64,000 nucleotides of DNA from an uncultured Bacteroidales bacterium. Its GTDB lineage: Bacteria > Bacteroidota > Bacteroidia > Bacteroidales > FEN-979. Under the pieces are notes generated by a model, which worked only from the letters and a program-made list of their open reading frames with translations, did no database searches and was not told where the DNA came from. Shown here piece by piece: positions 18,982 to 27,174 of the stretch. Both the position numbers and the translations under genes were made by a program. The first letter of the stretch is position 1. Each line of letters begins with the position of its first letter. The stretch spans positions 62,001 to 126,000 of the forward strand of contig CAILVF010000004.1 of NCBI GenBank assembly GCA_903837605.1, written 5' to 3'.

Positions 18982-19713
18982 ATGGACCTGTTGAACAAAT
19001 TAACTAAAGACGCTTCCAAAGGCAAAAAGAAATTTGCAGTTCTTGTTGATCCTGATAAATCTACAACCGCCTCTCTTAAAAAACTGGCAGGGATCGCTTC
19101 AAAGGCAGGAGTCGACTATTTCTTCTTCGGAGGAAGCCTGCTGATGCACGGGAAGGGAGGTGCGCAGATCAGTTACCTGCGTGATCATTCTGATATTCCC
19201 GTGATCCTGTTCCCGGGAAGCAGCCTGCAGGTATACCCTAATGCACATGGTATACTGCTGCTATCGCTTATTTCGGGAAGGAACCCCGACATGCTTATTG
19301 GCAAGCACGTGGAATCAGCTGCCTTGCTCAGGGCCGGCAAACTTGAGATACTCCCTACGGGTTATATGCTGATCGAAAGCGGCAAACCCACCTCGGTATC
19401 CTATATCAGCAATACACAGCCTATCCCTTCCGATAAATCCGATATTGCCGTATGCACTGCTATTGCAGGAGAAATGCTCGGTCTCAAACTGGTCTATATG
19501 GATGCCGGTTCAGGTGCCATTAATCCTGTTCCCGGAGAGATGATCAGACGCGTTAAAGAGAATATTTCCATCCCTCTTATCGTGGGAGGCGGTATCTCCG
19601 ATACAGTAAAAGCGAAAACTGCATTGAAAGCAGGAGCCGATGTGATCGTTATCGGCAATGCGATTGAGAAAAATCCGAAACTGATTACTGCTATAAGTGA
19701 ATTGTTAAAATAG
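18982..19713 (+). CDS. Geranylgeranylglyceryl phosphate synthase family protein
   Basis: 243 residues forming a TIM barrel of the GGGPS/PcrB family. In archaea the enzyme joins sn-glycerol-1-phosphate to a prenyl diphosphate, the first ether-lipid step. Signature elements are LVDPDK (Mg/phosphate site), FFFGGSLL, ILFPGSSLQV, LPTGYMLIES, VYMDAGSGA and the phosphate-binding VGGGIS. The length and motif set match the group II branch present in many Bacteroidota, whose physiological product I do not know. It starts 10 bases after metF, so it is probably cotranscribed with the methyl-cycle genes. No glycerol-1-phosphate dehydrogenase or second prenyltransferase is visible here. Confidence 0.9.
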   Translation: MDLLNKLTKDASKGKKKFAVLVDPDKSTTASLKKLAGIASKAGVDYFFFGGSLLMHGKGGAQISYLRDHSDIPVILFPGSSLQVYPNAHGILLLSLISGRNPDMLIGKHVESAALLRAGKLEILPTGYMLIESGKPTSVSYISNTQPIPSDKSDIAVCTAIAGEMLGLKLVYMDAGSGAINPVPGEMIRRVKENISIPLIVGGGISDTVKAKTALKAGADVIVIGNAIEKNPKLITAISELLK

Positions 19714-19807
19714 AGTAGTGCTCGCAACCTTACATCGCGGCTATGAATGTCGCTTGTATAAATGCAACGCTCCTTGAAGCCAAGGCCGCTTGTGTGAGAT
19801 ACTTCGC

Positions 19808-20455
19808 TTACAGCGCTTTTATCATAGCATTCACAATATTCTGCGTTCCTTCAGCAATCTGGCTTATCGTGGCATCGAGCATGTAACATGGCGTAGTGAA
19901 CAGTTTGTGAACCGGGTCAATGACTACCTGCCCGTGATCGGTCTGAATATACTTGTTCCCTTTCTTTTCAATAAAACTGCCTGAAGCCGCATCCTGCCCG
20001 GTGGTTAGCTTGGCCCCCCTGAACAGTATGCCCAGTATCACCGGGGCTATGCACATGGCGCCGATTGGTTTCCCAGCCTCATGCATGGCTCTGACCGCTT
20101 TCTCCACATCCGGGTTCACCTTTGCGTCATCTCCCTCGTAAGCCCAGCTGCAAAGGTTTTTGGCAGCGCCAAATCCGCCGGGAAAAATTAAAAAATCAAA
20201 TCCGGAAGCTGAAAATTCGCTTAATGGCTTGATATCACCCCTTGTGATCCTCGACGCTTCTGTAAGTACATTGCGTTTTTCGCCGGCCGGTTTCTGGTGA
20301 AGGTGGTCAATTACATGGTATTGTTCAATATCGGGGGCAAAACATTGGGATGAGGCTCCGGCTTTGTCAATGGCAAGAAGGGTCAGGACAGCCTCGGTGA
20401 TCTCCGCCCCGTCAAAAACTCCGCAACCTGCGAGTACAACAGCAAATTTTTTCAT
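19808..20455 (-). CDS. elbB: Isoprenoid biosynthesis glyoxalase ElbB-like (DJ-1/PfpI superfamily)
   Basis: 215 residues, close to E. coli ElbB (217). The fold is class I glutamine amidotransferase-like with the nucleophile elbow GAMCIAPVILG. Characteristic regions are KFAVVLAGCGVFDGAEITEA, FLIFPGGFGAAKNLCSWA and VIDPVHKLFTTPCYML. ElbB has been reported as a glyoxalase and as modifying early isoprenoid synthesis, but its role is poorly settled. Start is the ATG of MKKFAVVLAG; eight upstream codons look spurious. It converges on the GGGPS gene and diverges from the sugar cluster, with a perfect 20-bp palindrome just upstream of its start. Confidence 0.92.
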   Translation of the reverse strand: MKKFAVVLAGCGVFDGAEITEAVLTLLAIDKAGASSQCFAPDIEQYHVIDHLHQKPAGEKRNVLTEASRITRGDIKPLSEFSASGFDFLIFPGGFGAAKNLCSWAYEGDDAKVNPDVEKAVRAMHEAGKPIGAMCIAPVILGILFRGAKLTTGQDAASGSFIEKKGNKYIQTDHGQVVIDPVHKLFTTPCYMLDATISQIAEGTQNIVNAMIKAL

Positions 20456-20479
20456 AATTCTTCCGTTATATTTATACAA

Positions 20480-20499
20480 AATTTTACAATTGTAAAATT
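20480..20499. promoter_or_regulatory. Perfect 20-bp palindrome in a divergent intergenic region
   Basis: AATTTTACAATTGTAAAATT is fully self-complementary with no spacer. It lies 25 bases before elbB and about 70 before the aminotransferase gene, so it could be an operator for both. The core TACAATTGTA fits the TACAnnTGTA pattern of BlaI/MecI/CopY-type repressors, but no such regulator is in the window. Confidence 0.55.
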
Positions 20500-20539
20500 A
20501 TTAAAATCAATGCCTGAAAACAAATTCACTTTACATTCT

Positions 20540-20547
20540 TATTTTTG
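20540..20547 (+). promoter_or_regulatory. -7 box (TATTTTTG) of the nucleotide-sugar operon
   Basis: Exact TAnnTTTG match 22 bases before ATG 20570. No good -33 element at the expected spacing. Confidence 0.45.
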
Positions 20548-20569
20548 TGCTTCCTAATAAAACTTTTTG

Positions 20570-21703
20570 ATGATGAAGAAAATACAAATGGTCGACTTAC
20601 GCAGTCAGTACCTGAACATGAAAGATGAGGTTGACAAGGCGATCCATGAGGTCATTGACTCATGCGCTTTTATTAACGGGCCTGCGGTAACAGCCTTTCA
20701 GAAAGATCTTGAGAAGTATCTCGGGATCAGGAATGTCATTCCCTGCGCCAACGGCACCGACGCGCTCCAGGTTGCTATGATGGCCCTGGACCTGAAACCG
20801 GGAGATGAGGTCATTACGACTTCTTTTACTTTTATTGCCACTGCGGAAGTCATCGCCCTTCTTCGCCTGACGCCGGTTCTTGTGGATGTTGACCCGGATA
20901 CCTTCAACATAGATCCAAAAGCAATAGAACGCGCGATCACCCCGAAAACCAAAGCCATTGTCCCGGTCCATCTTTTCGGGCAGGCCGCACCCATGGAAGA
21001 GATCATGGAGATTGCTTCCAGGCATAATCTTTTCGTGATAGAGGACAACTGCCAGGCAATTGGAGCCGATTATATATTCAGGGATGGCAGCCGCAGGAAG
21101 GCTGGCACCATAGGCCATATCGGCTGCACTTCGTTTTTCCCTTCAAAGAACCTGGGATGTTACGGAGACGGGGGGGCTATATTCACGAATGACGATGAGC
21201 TTGCAAAACAGCTCAGGGTAGTTGTTAACCACGGGATGGCCGTGCGTTACTACCATGACTACGTGGGTGTGAATTCACGCCTCGACAGCATACAGGCGGC
21301 TATCCTGAAGGTCAAGCTTCAGTATCTTGACCAGTACGCAGCAAAACGCCGGGCTGCGGCTGATTTTTATGACAGGGCTTTTCAAGGCAATCCAAAACTG
21401 AAAACACCCGCCAGGTATTCCGGCTCAAATCATGTTTTTCACCAGTACACCCTTGTTACTAACGATGTTGACCGTGCCGCTTTGATCGCTCATTTGAATG
21501 CGAAAGATATACCGGCCATGATCTATTATCCTGTCCCTTTGCATCTTCAGAAAGCCTACCTTGATCCAAGGTATAAACCCGGAGATTTCCCGGTAACGGA
21601 GCATCTTTCCAATACCGTGGTTTCCCTCCCAATGCATACCGAACTGGAGGAGGAGCAACTGGAGCATATCACCTCGTCGGTACTTGAATTTTTAAACTCC
21701 TGA
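20570..21703 (+). CDS. DegT/DnrJ/EryC1/StrS aminotransferase (WbpE/WlbC-like)
   Basis: 377 residues, a PLP-dependent sugar aminotransferase. Typical features are IPCANGTDALQVAMMAL, DEVITTSFTFIATAEVI, VIEDNCQAIGA and the PLP lysine in TSFFPSKNLGCYGDGGAIF. The neighbours (a WbpD-like N-acetyltransferase and a WbpB-like oxidoreductase) suggest it aminates C3 of UDP-2-acetamido-3-keto-glucuronate in UDP-2,3-diacetamido-2,3-dideoxy-uronate synthesis. That assignment is inferred from context. The first in-frame codon is TTG (20567), but ATG 20570 or 20573 follows at once. It is first in an operon with a 1-base gap to the next gene. Confidence 0.9.
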   Translation: MMKKIQMVDLRSQYLNMKDEVDKAIHEVIDSCAFINGPAVTAFQKDLEKYLGIRNVIPCANGTDALQVAMMALDLKPGDEVITTSFTFIATAEVIALLRLTPVLVDVDPDTFNIDPKAIERAITPKTKAIVPVHLFGQAAPMEEIMEIASRHNLFVIEDNCQAIGADYIFRDGSRRKAGTIGHIGCTSFFPSKNLGCYGDGGAIFTNDDELAKQLRVVVNHGMAVRYYHDYVGVNSRLDSIQAAILKVKLQYLDQYAAKRRAAADFYDRAFQGNPKLKTPARYSGSNHVFHQYTLVTNDVDRAALIAHLNAKDIPAMIYYPVPLHLQKAYLDPRYKPGDFPVTEHLSNTVVSLPMHTELEEEQLEHITSSVLEFLNS

Positions 21704-21704
21704 A

Positions 21705-22286
21705 ATGGAAAAAGAATTTTTTGCACATGAAACAGCCGTCATCGACGAAGGCTGCAAGATAGGAAAAGGATGCAAAATATGGCATTTCACGCATGTTATG
21801 AAAGATTGTGAGATCGGTGAAAATTGCAATCTGGGCCAGAACGTGGTGGTCTCCCCACAGGTCTCCCTGGGAAGAAATGTAAAGGTCCAGAATAATGTTT
21901 CAATTTATACCGGTGTGATCTGCGAGGATGACGTATTCCTTGGACCATCCATGGTTTTCACAAATGTAATCAATCCGCGCTCTCATATCCTCAGAAGGGA
22001 CCAGTACCAGCAAACCCTTGTGAAACGCGGCGCATCAATCGGGGCCAATGCCACCATTGTCTGCGGCAATACCATAGGCGAGTTTGCATTTATCGGGGCC
22101 GGCACCGTTGTGACCAGGGATGTTCCTCCTTTTGCCCTGATTGTCGGTAACCCCGGCCGCCAGGTCGGATGGATGAGCGAATACGGGCACAGGCTTACAT
22201 TTGACGGGAATGGATATGCTGTCTGCCCTGAAAGCAAAGAAAAATACCGGTTTATCGACGGGAAAGTAATTAACTTAGGAAAATGA
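21705..22286 (+). CDS. Left-handed beta-helix N-acetyltransferase (WbpD/WlbB-like)
   Basis: 193 residues made of hexapeptide repeats (CKIGKGCKIWHFTHV, GENCNLGQNVVVSP, VKVQNNVSIYTGV, GASIGANATIVCGNTIGEFA), the left-handed beta-helix acetyltransferase fold. The motif VTRDVPPFALIVGNPGRQVG and FTNVINPRSHILR match WbpD/WlbB enzymes that acetylate UDP-3-amino-glucuronate. It sits between the matching aminotransferase and oxidoreductase, one base after the former and overlapping the latter by four bases (ATGA). Substrate is inferred from this arrangement. Product is likely an activated di-N-acetylated uronic acid for surface polysaccharide. Confidence 0.9.
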   Translation: MEKEFFAHETAVIDEGCKIGKGCKIWHFTHVMKDCEIGENCNLGQNVVVSPQVSLGRNVKVQNNVSIYTGVICEDDVFLGPSMVFTNVINPRSHILRRDQYQQTLVKRGASIGANATIVCGNTIGEFAFIGAGTVVTRDVPPFALIVGNPGRQVGWMSEYGHRLTFDGNGYAVCPESKEKYRFIDGKVINLGK

Positions 22287-23272
22287 AAATGACAGAACTA
22301 AACAGGCCTGTGAATTTTGCGCTGATCGGAGCCGCGGGATATATTGCTCCCAGGCATATGAAGGCAATCAGGGAAACCGGGAACAAGATCATATGTGCAT
22401 TGGATCCGTATGATGGAGTGGGGATCATCGACAGTTATTTCCCGAATGCAGACTTTTTCATCGAGCCGGAGCGGTTTGACCGTCACCTGGATAAGCTGAG
22501 AAGAATGGCCCTGGCAAAAAAACGCCAGGAAGTCAACAAGGTGGATTATGTGAGCATCTGCTCGCCGAATTATATGCACGATTCACATATAAGGCTTGCC
22601 TTGCGTAATGAAGCAAACGCCATTTGTGAAAAACCGATCGTGCTTAATCCATGGAACCTTGACGCATTGAAGGAAATTGAAAAGGAAACAGGGAAAAAAG
22701 TATTTACCGTGCTTCAGCTAAGGCTGCACCAGGCCATAATTGCCCTCCGCGAAAAAATCAGGAAAGGCCCGAAAAACAAAACCTATAACCTTGACCTTAC
22801 ATATATCACTTCCAGGGGAAACTGGTATTACCGTTCATGGAAAGGTGATATATCAAAGTCGGGAGGAATCGCAAGCAATATCGGGATTCACTTTTTTGAT
22901 ATGCTGACATGGATTTTCGGGGAAGTGAAATCCAATAAGGTCCATGTAATGACTGAAAACAAAGCCGGTGGTTTTCTCGAGCTTGAAAAGGCCAGGATCA
23001 GATGGTTCCTCAGCCTCGATTACAATGACATTCCCGACCAGGTAAAAAAAACAGGTAAGCGGACATACAGGATGCTGACCCTCGATGGGGAAGCAGTTGA
23101 GTTCAGTGAAGGATTTACCGACCTTCACACCGATACATACAGGGATATTCTGTCAGGCAGGGGCTTTGGGCTGACCGACGCCAGGTCCAGTATAAATATA
23201 GCGTTCCAGATCAGGAATGACAGCCCGATAGGACTGAAGGGTGATTATCATCCGTTCCTGAAAAGAACGTGA
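22283..23272 (+). CDS. Gfo/Idh/MocA-family oxidoreductase (WbpB/WlbA-like)
   Basis: 329 residues. N-terminal Rossmann fold with NFALIGAAGYIAPRHMKAI, then YVSICSPNYMHDSHI and the family CEKP motif (ANAICEKPIVLNPWNLD); C-terminal alpha/beta domain with GNWYYRSWKGDISKSGG and GIHFFDMLTWIFGE. WbpB/WlbA oxidises C3 of UDP-N-acetylglucuronate, producing the keto sugar for the aminotransferase encoded first in this operon. The WWKGD-like site supports this subfamily. The ATG overlaps the acetyltransferase stop. Its own TGA stop is part of a GTGANNN repeat array. A UDP-GlcNAc 6-dehydrogenase (WbpA) to make the substrate is not adjacent. Confidence 0.9.
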   Translation: MKMTELNRPVNFALIGAAGYIAPRHMKAIRETGNKIICALDPYDGVGIIDSYFPNADFFIEPERFDRHLDKLRRMALAKKRQEVNKVDYVSICSPNYMHDSHIRLALRNEANAICEKPIVLNPWNLDALKEIEKETGKKVFTVLQLRLHQAIIALREKIRKGPKNKTYNLDLTYITSRGNWYYRSWKGDISKSGGIASNIGIHFFDMLTWIFGEVKSNKVHVMTENKAGGFLELEKARIRWFLSLDYNDIPDQVKKTGKRTYRMLTLDGEAVEFSEGFTDLHTDTYRDILSGRGFGLTDARSSINIAFQIRNDSPIGLKGDYHPFLKRT

Positions 23273-23295
23273 CAGTGAATCGTGAGCCGTGAGCC
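23269..23295. repeat. Degenerate GTGANNN array after the WbpB-like gene
   Basis: GTGACA, GTGAATC, GTGAGCC, GTGAGCC. The TGA stop of the preceding gene (23270-23272) lies inside the first unit. Same family as 715-749. Confidence 0.75.
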
Positions 23296-23322
23296 CGGTT
23301 GCGGATAGATTGTTAAGTAAAC

Positions 23323-24357
23323 ATGATCAATATGAAAATTCTTGTCACTGGCGGAACCGGATACATAGGCAGCCATACCGTTGTTGAATTACAGGACAAA
23401 GGCTATGAAGTGATCATAGTGGATGACCTTTCGAATTCTTCCCTGGAGGTCCTTGATAACATTGCAAAGATTACCGGGAAAAAGCCTTTGTTTGAGCAGT
23501 TCAACCTGACCGATCCGGGAAAGACCGGGACGTTTTTCAGAAAACACAATGATCTGAAAGGGATTATTCATTTTGCTGCTTTCAAGGCGGTTGGAGAGTC
23601 GGTGGATTTTCCGCTGAAGTATTATCACAACAATCTTGTTTCCCTCATAAATATTCTTCAGGGGATGATGGATAACAATATCCCTAATATCGTATTCTCT
23701 TCTTCCTGTACGGTTTACGGCCAGCCCGACAAGCTGCCGGTTAAGGAGGATGCTCCGATTCAGAAAGCATGGTCTCCATACGGAAATACGAAACAGATAT
23801 CGGAGGAGATTATACAGGATACAATTAATGTGTCGGGGATACAGGGAATCCTGCTAAGGTATTTCAACCCTATCGGGGCCCATGAAACCGCGATCATAGG
23901 GGAACTTCCGCTCGGGGTTCCGAACAGCCTGATGCCCTATATAACGCAAACTGCCATTGGGAAAAGACCTTTTCTGAGGGTTTGGGGAAGCGATTACGAT
24001 ACACCTGATGGCACGGCCATAAGGGATTACCTGCATGTTACCGATCTGGCCAGGGCCCATGTCATTGCTGTTGAAAGGATGCTTGACGGGAAGATGAAGC
24101 AAAAGGCCGAGGTGTTCAATCTTGGGACGGGGAATGGCTTTTCGGTATTACAGGTAATTGAATCATTTGAACGCTCAACGGGAGTCAGGCTGAATTACCA
24201 GGTAATGGACCGCCGCCCGGGGGATATCGAAAAGGTATGGGCCGACACGGAATATGCAAACAGGGAACTGGGCTGGAAAACCGAGAAAAGCCTGGATGAA
24301 ATGACGGCTTCGGCCTGGAAGTGGGAAAAGGCGCTTGCAGAAAAGGAAAAAAAGTAA
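23323..24357 (+). CDS. galE: UDP-glucose 4-epimerase
   Basis: 344 residues, a short-chain dehydrogenase-fold enzyme interconverting UDP-glucose and UDP-galactose (often also the N-acetyl forms). Motifs: NAD-binding GGTGYIGSHTVVEL, FAAFKAVGESV, the Ser of VFSSSCTVYG and the Y-x-x-x-K of SPYGNTKQISEE, LRYFNPIGAHE, RRPGDIEKVWAD. Two starts are possible: ATG 23323 (MINMKIL) or ATG 23332 (MKILVTGGTG), the latter more usual. It follows the diacetamido-uronate genes after the repeat array and precedes rfbB, extending a surface-sugar precursor cluster. Confidence 0.95.
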   Translation: MINMKILVTGGTGYIGSHTVVELQDKGYEVIIVDDLSNSSLEVLDNIAKITGKKPLFEQFNLTDPGKTGTFFRKHNDLKGIIHFAAFKAVGESVDFPLKYYHNNLVSLINILQGMMDNNIPNIVFSSSCTVYGQPDKLPVKEDAPIQKAWSPYGNTKQISEEIIQDTINVSGIQGILLRYFNPIGAHETAIIGELPLGVPNSLMPYITQTAIGKRPFLRVWGSDYDTPDGTAIRDYLHVTDLARAHVIAVERMLDGKMKQKAEVFNLGTGNGFSVLQVIESFERSTGVRLNYQVMDRRPGDIEKVWADTEYANRELGWKTEKSLDEMTASAWKWEKALAEKEKK

Positions 24358-24368
24358 GTATATTTATC

Positions 24369-24376
24369 TATCTTTG
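24369..24376 (+). promoter_or_regulatory. -7 box (TATCTTTG) of rfbB
   Basis: Exact TAnnTTTG match 23 bases before ATG 24400 and just after the galE stop, suggesting rfbB can be transcribed independently. Confidence 0.45.
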
Positions 24377-24399
24377 AGATTCGAACTCTAAACATCCCG

Positions 24400-25452
24400 A
24401 TGATGAAAACGATTTTGATAACAGGTGGAGCTGGCTTTATCGGCTCGCACGTCGTACGGCGTTTTGTCAGGAACTATCCGCAGTATAAAATTGTGAACCT
24501 TGACAAGCTTACGTATGCGGGCAATCTTGCAAACCTGAAGGACATAGAGAAAGAACCGAACTATGAATTTATCAGGGCCGATATTGTTGCCGCGGAGCTG
24601 ATCAAGAAGATTTTCCAGAAATACCGCTTCGACGGTGTAATCCATCTTGCCGCTGAATCCCATGTTGACAGGTCCATTGCTAACCCCACCGAATTTATAT
24701 ATACCAATATCGTTGGAACGGTTAACCTGTTAAATGCTGCAAGGGAGATCTGGGATAATATGGATGGAAAGCGGTTTTATCATATCTCAACAGATGAGGT
24801 TTACGGTTCACTGGGCGAGACCGGACTTTTCGTGGAGACCACTCCTTACGATCCCCGCAGCCCTTATTCAGCCTCGAAAGCAAGTTCTGACCATCTTGTA
24901 AGGGCTTATTTTCATACCTACAAACTGCCGATGGTCATATCGAATTGTTCCAACAATTACGGGCCCTTTCAGTTTCCCGAGAAGCTGATACCCCTCGTTA
25001 TAAACAATATCAGGAATAACAAGCTGATCCCGGTTTACGGCAAAGGCGAGAACATTCGCGACTGGTTGTATGTGGAGGATCATGCAGAGGCCATTGACAG
25101 GATCTTCCATGCAGGAATTAACGGGGAAACATACAATATCGGCGGAATCAATGAATGGAAAAACATTGACCTCCTGAAGCTTTTATGCAGTATCATGGAT
25201 ACCAAGCTTCGCCGTACTGCCGGTACGGCTGAACACCTTATAACCTATGTCAAGGACCGTGCGGGTCATGACCTGAGATATGCGATCGATTCCTCAAAGC
25301 TTCAGAATGAGTTGAAATGGAAACCAAGCACCAGGTTTGAAGAGGGTCTTGAGAAGACTGTAGACTGGTATCTTGCAAATGAAGAATGGATGAAGAATAT
25401 AACTTCCGGCGACTACCAGAAGTACTATGACAACCAATATAATAAACGGTAA
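24400..25452 (+). CDS. rfbB: dTDP-glucose 4,6-dehydratase
   Basis: 350 residues. Converts dTDP-glucose to the 4-keto-6-deoxy intermediate of dTDP-rhamnose and other deoxysugars. NAD site GGAGFIGSHVVRRF; LDKLTYAGN; HLAAESHVDRSI; active-site triad region HISTDEVYGSLGE (Thr, Asp, Glu) and YSASKASSDHLVRAY (Tyr-Lys); substrate loop NYGPFQFPEKLIP. All are diagnostic of RmlB/RfbB rather than other SDR epimerases. rfbA, rfbC and rfbD are not in the window. A strong hairpin follows and ends both this gene and the convergent fabD. Confidence 0.96.
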   Translation: MMKTILITGGAGFIGSHVVRRFVRNYPQYKIVNLDKLTYAGNLANLKDIEKEPNYEFIRADIVAAELIKKIFQKYRFDGVIHLAAESHVDRSIANPTEFIYTNIVGTVNLLNAAREIWDNMDGKRFYHISTDEVYGSLGETGLFVETTPYDPRSPYSASKASSDHLVRAYFHTYKLPMVISNCSNNYGPFQFPEKLIPLVINNIRNNKLIPVYGKGENIRDWLYVEDHAEAIDRIFHAGINGETYNIGGINEWKNIDLLKLLCSIMDTKLRRTAGTAEHLITYVKDRAGHDLRYAIDSSKLQNELKWKPSTRFEEGLEKTVDWYLANEEWMKNITSGDYQKYYDNQYNKR

Positions 25453-25467
25453 ATAAAAGAGATAATG

Positions 25468-25503
25468 AAAAAAGTGTCCCGCGTTTTCAGGGGACACTTT
25501 TTT
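25468..25503. terminator. Bidirectional intrinsic terminator between rfbB and fabD
   Basis: AAAAAAGTGTCCC (25468-25480) pairs perfectly with GGGACACTTTTTT (25491-25503) around a 10-base loop, with A- and T-runs on either side. It serves convergent genes; the fabD stop codon touches its right arm. Confidence 0.9.
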
Positions 25504-26378
25504 TATGCGCCGGCGACAGTAACCTCTTTCCCTATCTTCGAGATAAGTCCCTGCAATACGTTTCCCGGGCCAACCTCAATGAAATGCGTGGCACCATCTT
25601 CGATCATCCTTTGTACCATCTGGGTCCAGAGTACTGGAGCGGTGAGCTGGGCAATCAGGTTTTCCTTAATCTTAAATGGGTCAGTGACCCTCTGGGCGGT
25701 TGCGTTCTGGTAAATCGGGCAAACCGGTTCATGAAAAACAGTACTGTTTATGGCTTCGGCAAGTTCCACCCTGGCCGGTTCCATAAGGGGTGAATGAAAG
25801 GCGCCTCCCACTTTTAAAGGAAGTGCACGTCTTGCACCCCCTGCTTTTAGTTTTTCACAGGCAATCTCAATTCCCTTCAAACTTCCTGAGATAACCAGCT
25901 GGCCAGGGCTGTTATAATTTGCGGGAACGACTATTTCGTCAATGGATTTGCAGATCTCTTCAACCTTAAGATCGTCGAGCCCAAGGATAGCAGCCATCGT
26001 CGAAGGTTCTTTTTCACAGGCTTTCTGCATGGCCAGCGCCCTGGCGAATACAAGTCTTAACCCATCCTCAAAGGACAGTACCTTGTTTGCAACAAGGGCA
26101 GAGAATTCCCCAAGGGAATGCCCGGCAACCATATCGGGTTTAAACGTATCACCAAGAGTGGAAGCAAGGATTACCGAATGAAGAAAAATTGCAGGCTGGG
26201 TGACCCTGGTCTGCTTCAGATCCTCATCGGTGCCTGCAAACATCAGGTCGGTGATGCGAAAACCAAGAATCTCATTTGCTTTTTCAAAAAGTGCTCTGGC
26301 GGAATCAGATTTCTCGTAAAGATCTTTTCCCATTCCGACGAACTGGGCCCCCTGGCCCGGGAATACGTATGCGGTCAT
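25503..26378 (-). CDS. fabD: Malonyl-CoA:ACP transacylase
   Basis: 291 residues. Loads malonyl groups onto acyl carrier protein for fatty-acid elongation. The oxyanion loop and start FPGQGAQFVGMG, the nucleophile serine in MVAGHSLGEFSALVA, the substrate-binding arginine region LRLVFARALAMQ and the catalytic histidine in GGAFHSPLM are all present. It is last in a minus-strand series, 13 bases after the BI-1 gene; other fab genes are elsewhere. Its stop codon overlaps the bidirectional terminator. Confidence 0.97.
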   Translation of the reverse strand: MTAYVFPGQGAQFVGMGKDLYEKSDSARALFEKANEILGFRITDLMFAGTDEDLKQTRVTQPAIFLHSVILASTLGDTFKPDMVAGHSLGEFSALVANKVLSFEDGLRLVFARALAMQKACEKEPSTMAAILGLDDLKVEEICKSIDEIVVPANYNSPGQLVISGSLKGIEIACEKLKAGGARRALPLKVGGAFHSPLMEPARVELAEAINSTVFHEPVCPIYQNATAQRVTDPFKIKENLIAQLTAPVLWTQMVQRMIEDGATHFIEVGPGNVLQGLISKIGKEVTVAGA

Positions 26379-26391
26379 ACTATCCGGAGAT

Positions 26392-27126
26392 TTATTTCCT
26401 GTTCCCTAAAAATCTCAGAAGGAAGAGGAAGAGGTTAATAAAATCGAGATATAAGGTAAGTGCTCCAAGAATACCCATTTTCCGTGCATTCTCCTCGCCA
26501 AACTCACCGGCTCCTGCGCCTATCCTTTTCAGTCTCTGAACATCATACGCGGTCAGCCCTGTAAAGATCAAAACGCCAAGGATACTAATGATATATTCGA
26601 GAGAGCTGCTGTGCATAAAGAAATTTACAAGCATTGCCAGCATGATCCCGATAAGACCCATCATCAGAATGGACCCGAATTTTGTAAGATCGGTTTTTGT
26701 TGTGTACCCGGCGACAGACATGATGCCAAACATTCCTGCAGTGACTATAAAGGTTTTGAAAATGGATGCCGCAGTGTAAACTAAAAGTATAAAACTCAGG
26801 CTCATGCCCATAATCACTGAAAATGCAATGAATAATAAGGTCATGGCGAGGGCAGATAATTTCTGGAATCCGAATGACATCAGCAATACAAACCCGATGG
26901 GAGCCAGGGTCACTACCCATCCTAGAGGCGATAACCCGCCGGTTTCAGTGTTTATAAGGCTCCTGATGGCAGATTCTGAAGAGGCAAACCAATAGGCCGT
27001 TCCTGCAGTTACGATCATGGCCAGTGTCATCCAGGTAAATACCTGCGACATAAACGTTTTTGCTATAATCCCGGCATCGGCCCCGGAAGCAGATCCGAAA
27101 TAATTCCTGTTATTTTCTTCAAACAT
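26392..27126 (-). CDS. Bax inhibitor-1/YccA family membrane protein
   Basis: 244 residues with about seven hydrophobic helices, beginning with FMSQVFTWMTLAMIVTAGTA. The family signature is seen in SFILLVYTAASIFKTFIVTAGMFG and in the C-terminal LGVLIFTGLTAYDVQRLKRI, with its conserved D-x-Q region. BI-1/YccA proteins are inner-membrane, some are pH-sensitive calcium leak channels, and YccA modulates FtsH; the role here is unknown. It lies between folE and fabD on the same strand, separated from folE by a 7-mer repeat array. Confidence 0.92.
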   Translation of the reverse strand: MFEENNRNYFGSASGADAGIIAKTFMSQVFTWMTLAMIVTAGTAYWFASSESAIRSLINTETGGLSPLGWVVTLAPIGFVLLMSFGFQKLSALAMTLLFIAFSVIMGMSLSFILLVYTAASIFKTFIVTAGMFGIMSVAGYTTKTDLTKFGSILMMGLIGIMLAMLVNFFMHSSSLEYIISILGVLIFTGLTAYDVQRLKRIGAGAGEFGEENARKMGILGALTLYLDFINLFLFLLRFLGNRK

Positions 27127-27174
27127 TGTTTTATTCTCCTTTGATTTAGTTATTACCTGTTAAAATTTTGATTA

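Noticed and set aside
19714-19807. A structured RNA between the convergent GGGPS and elbB genes
   Set aside because: A few loosely similar CGCTT-containing stretches are present but no consistent period or stable stem was found.
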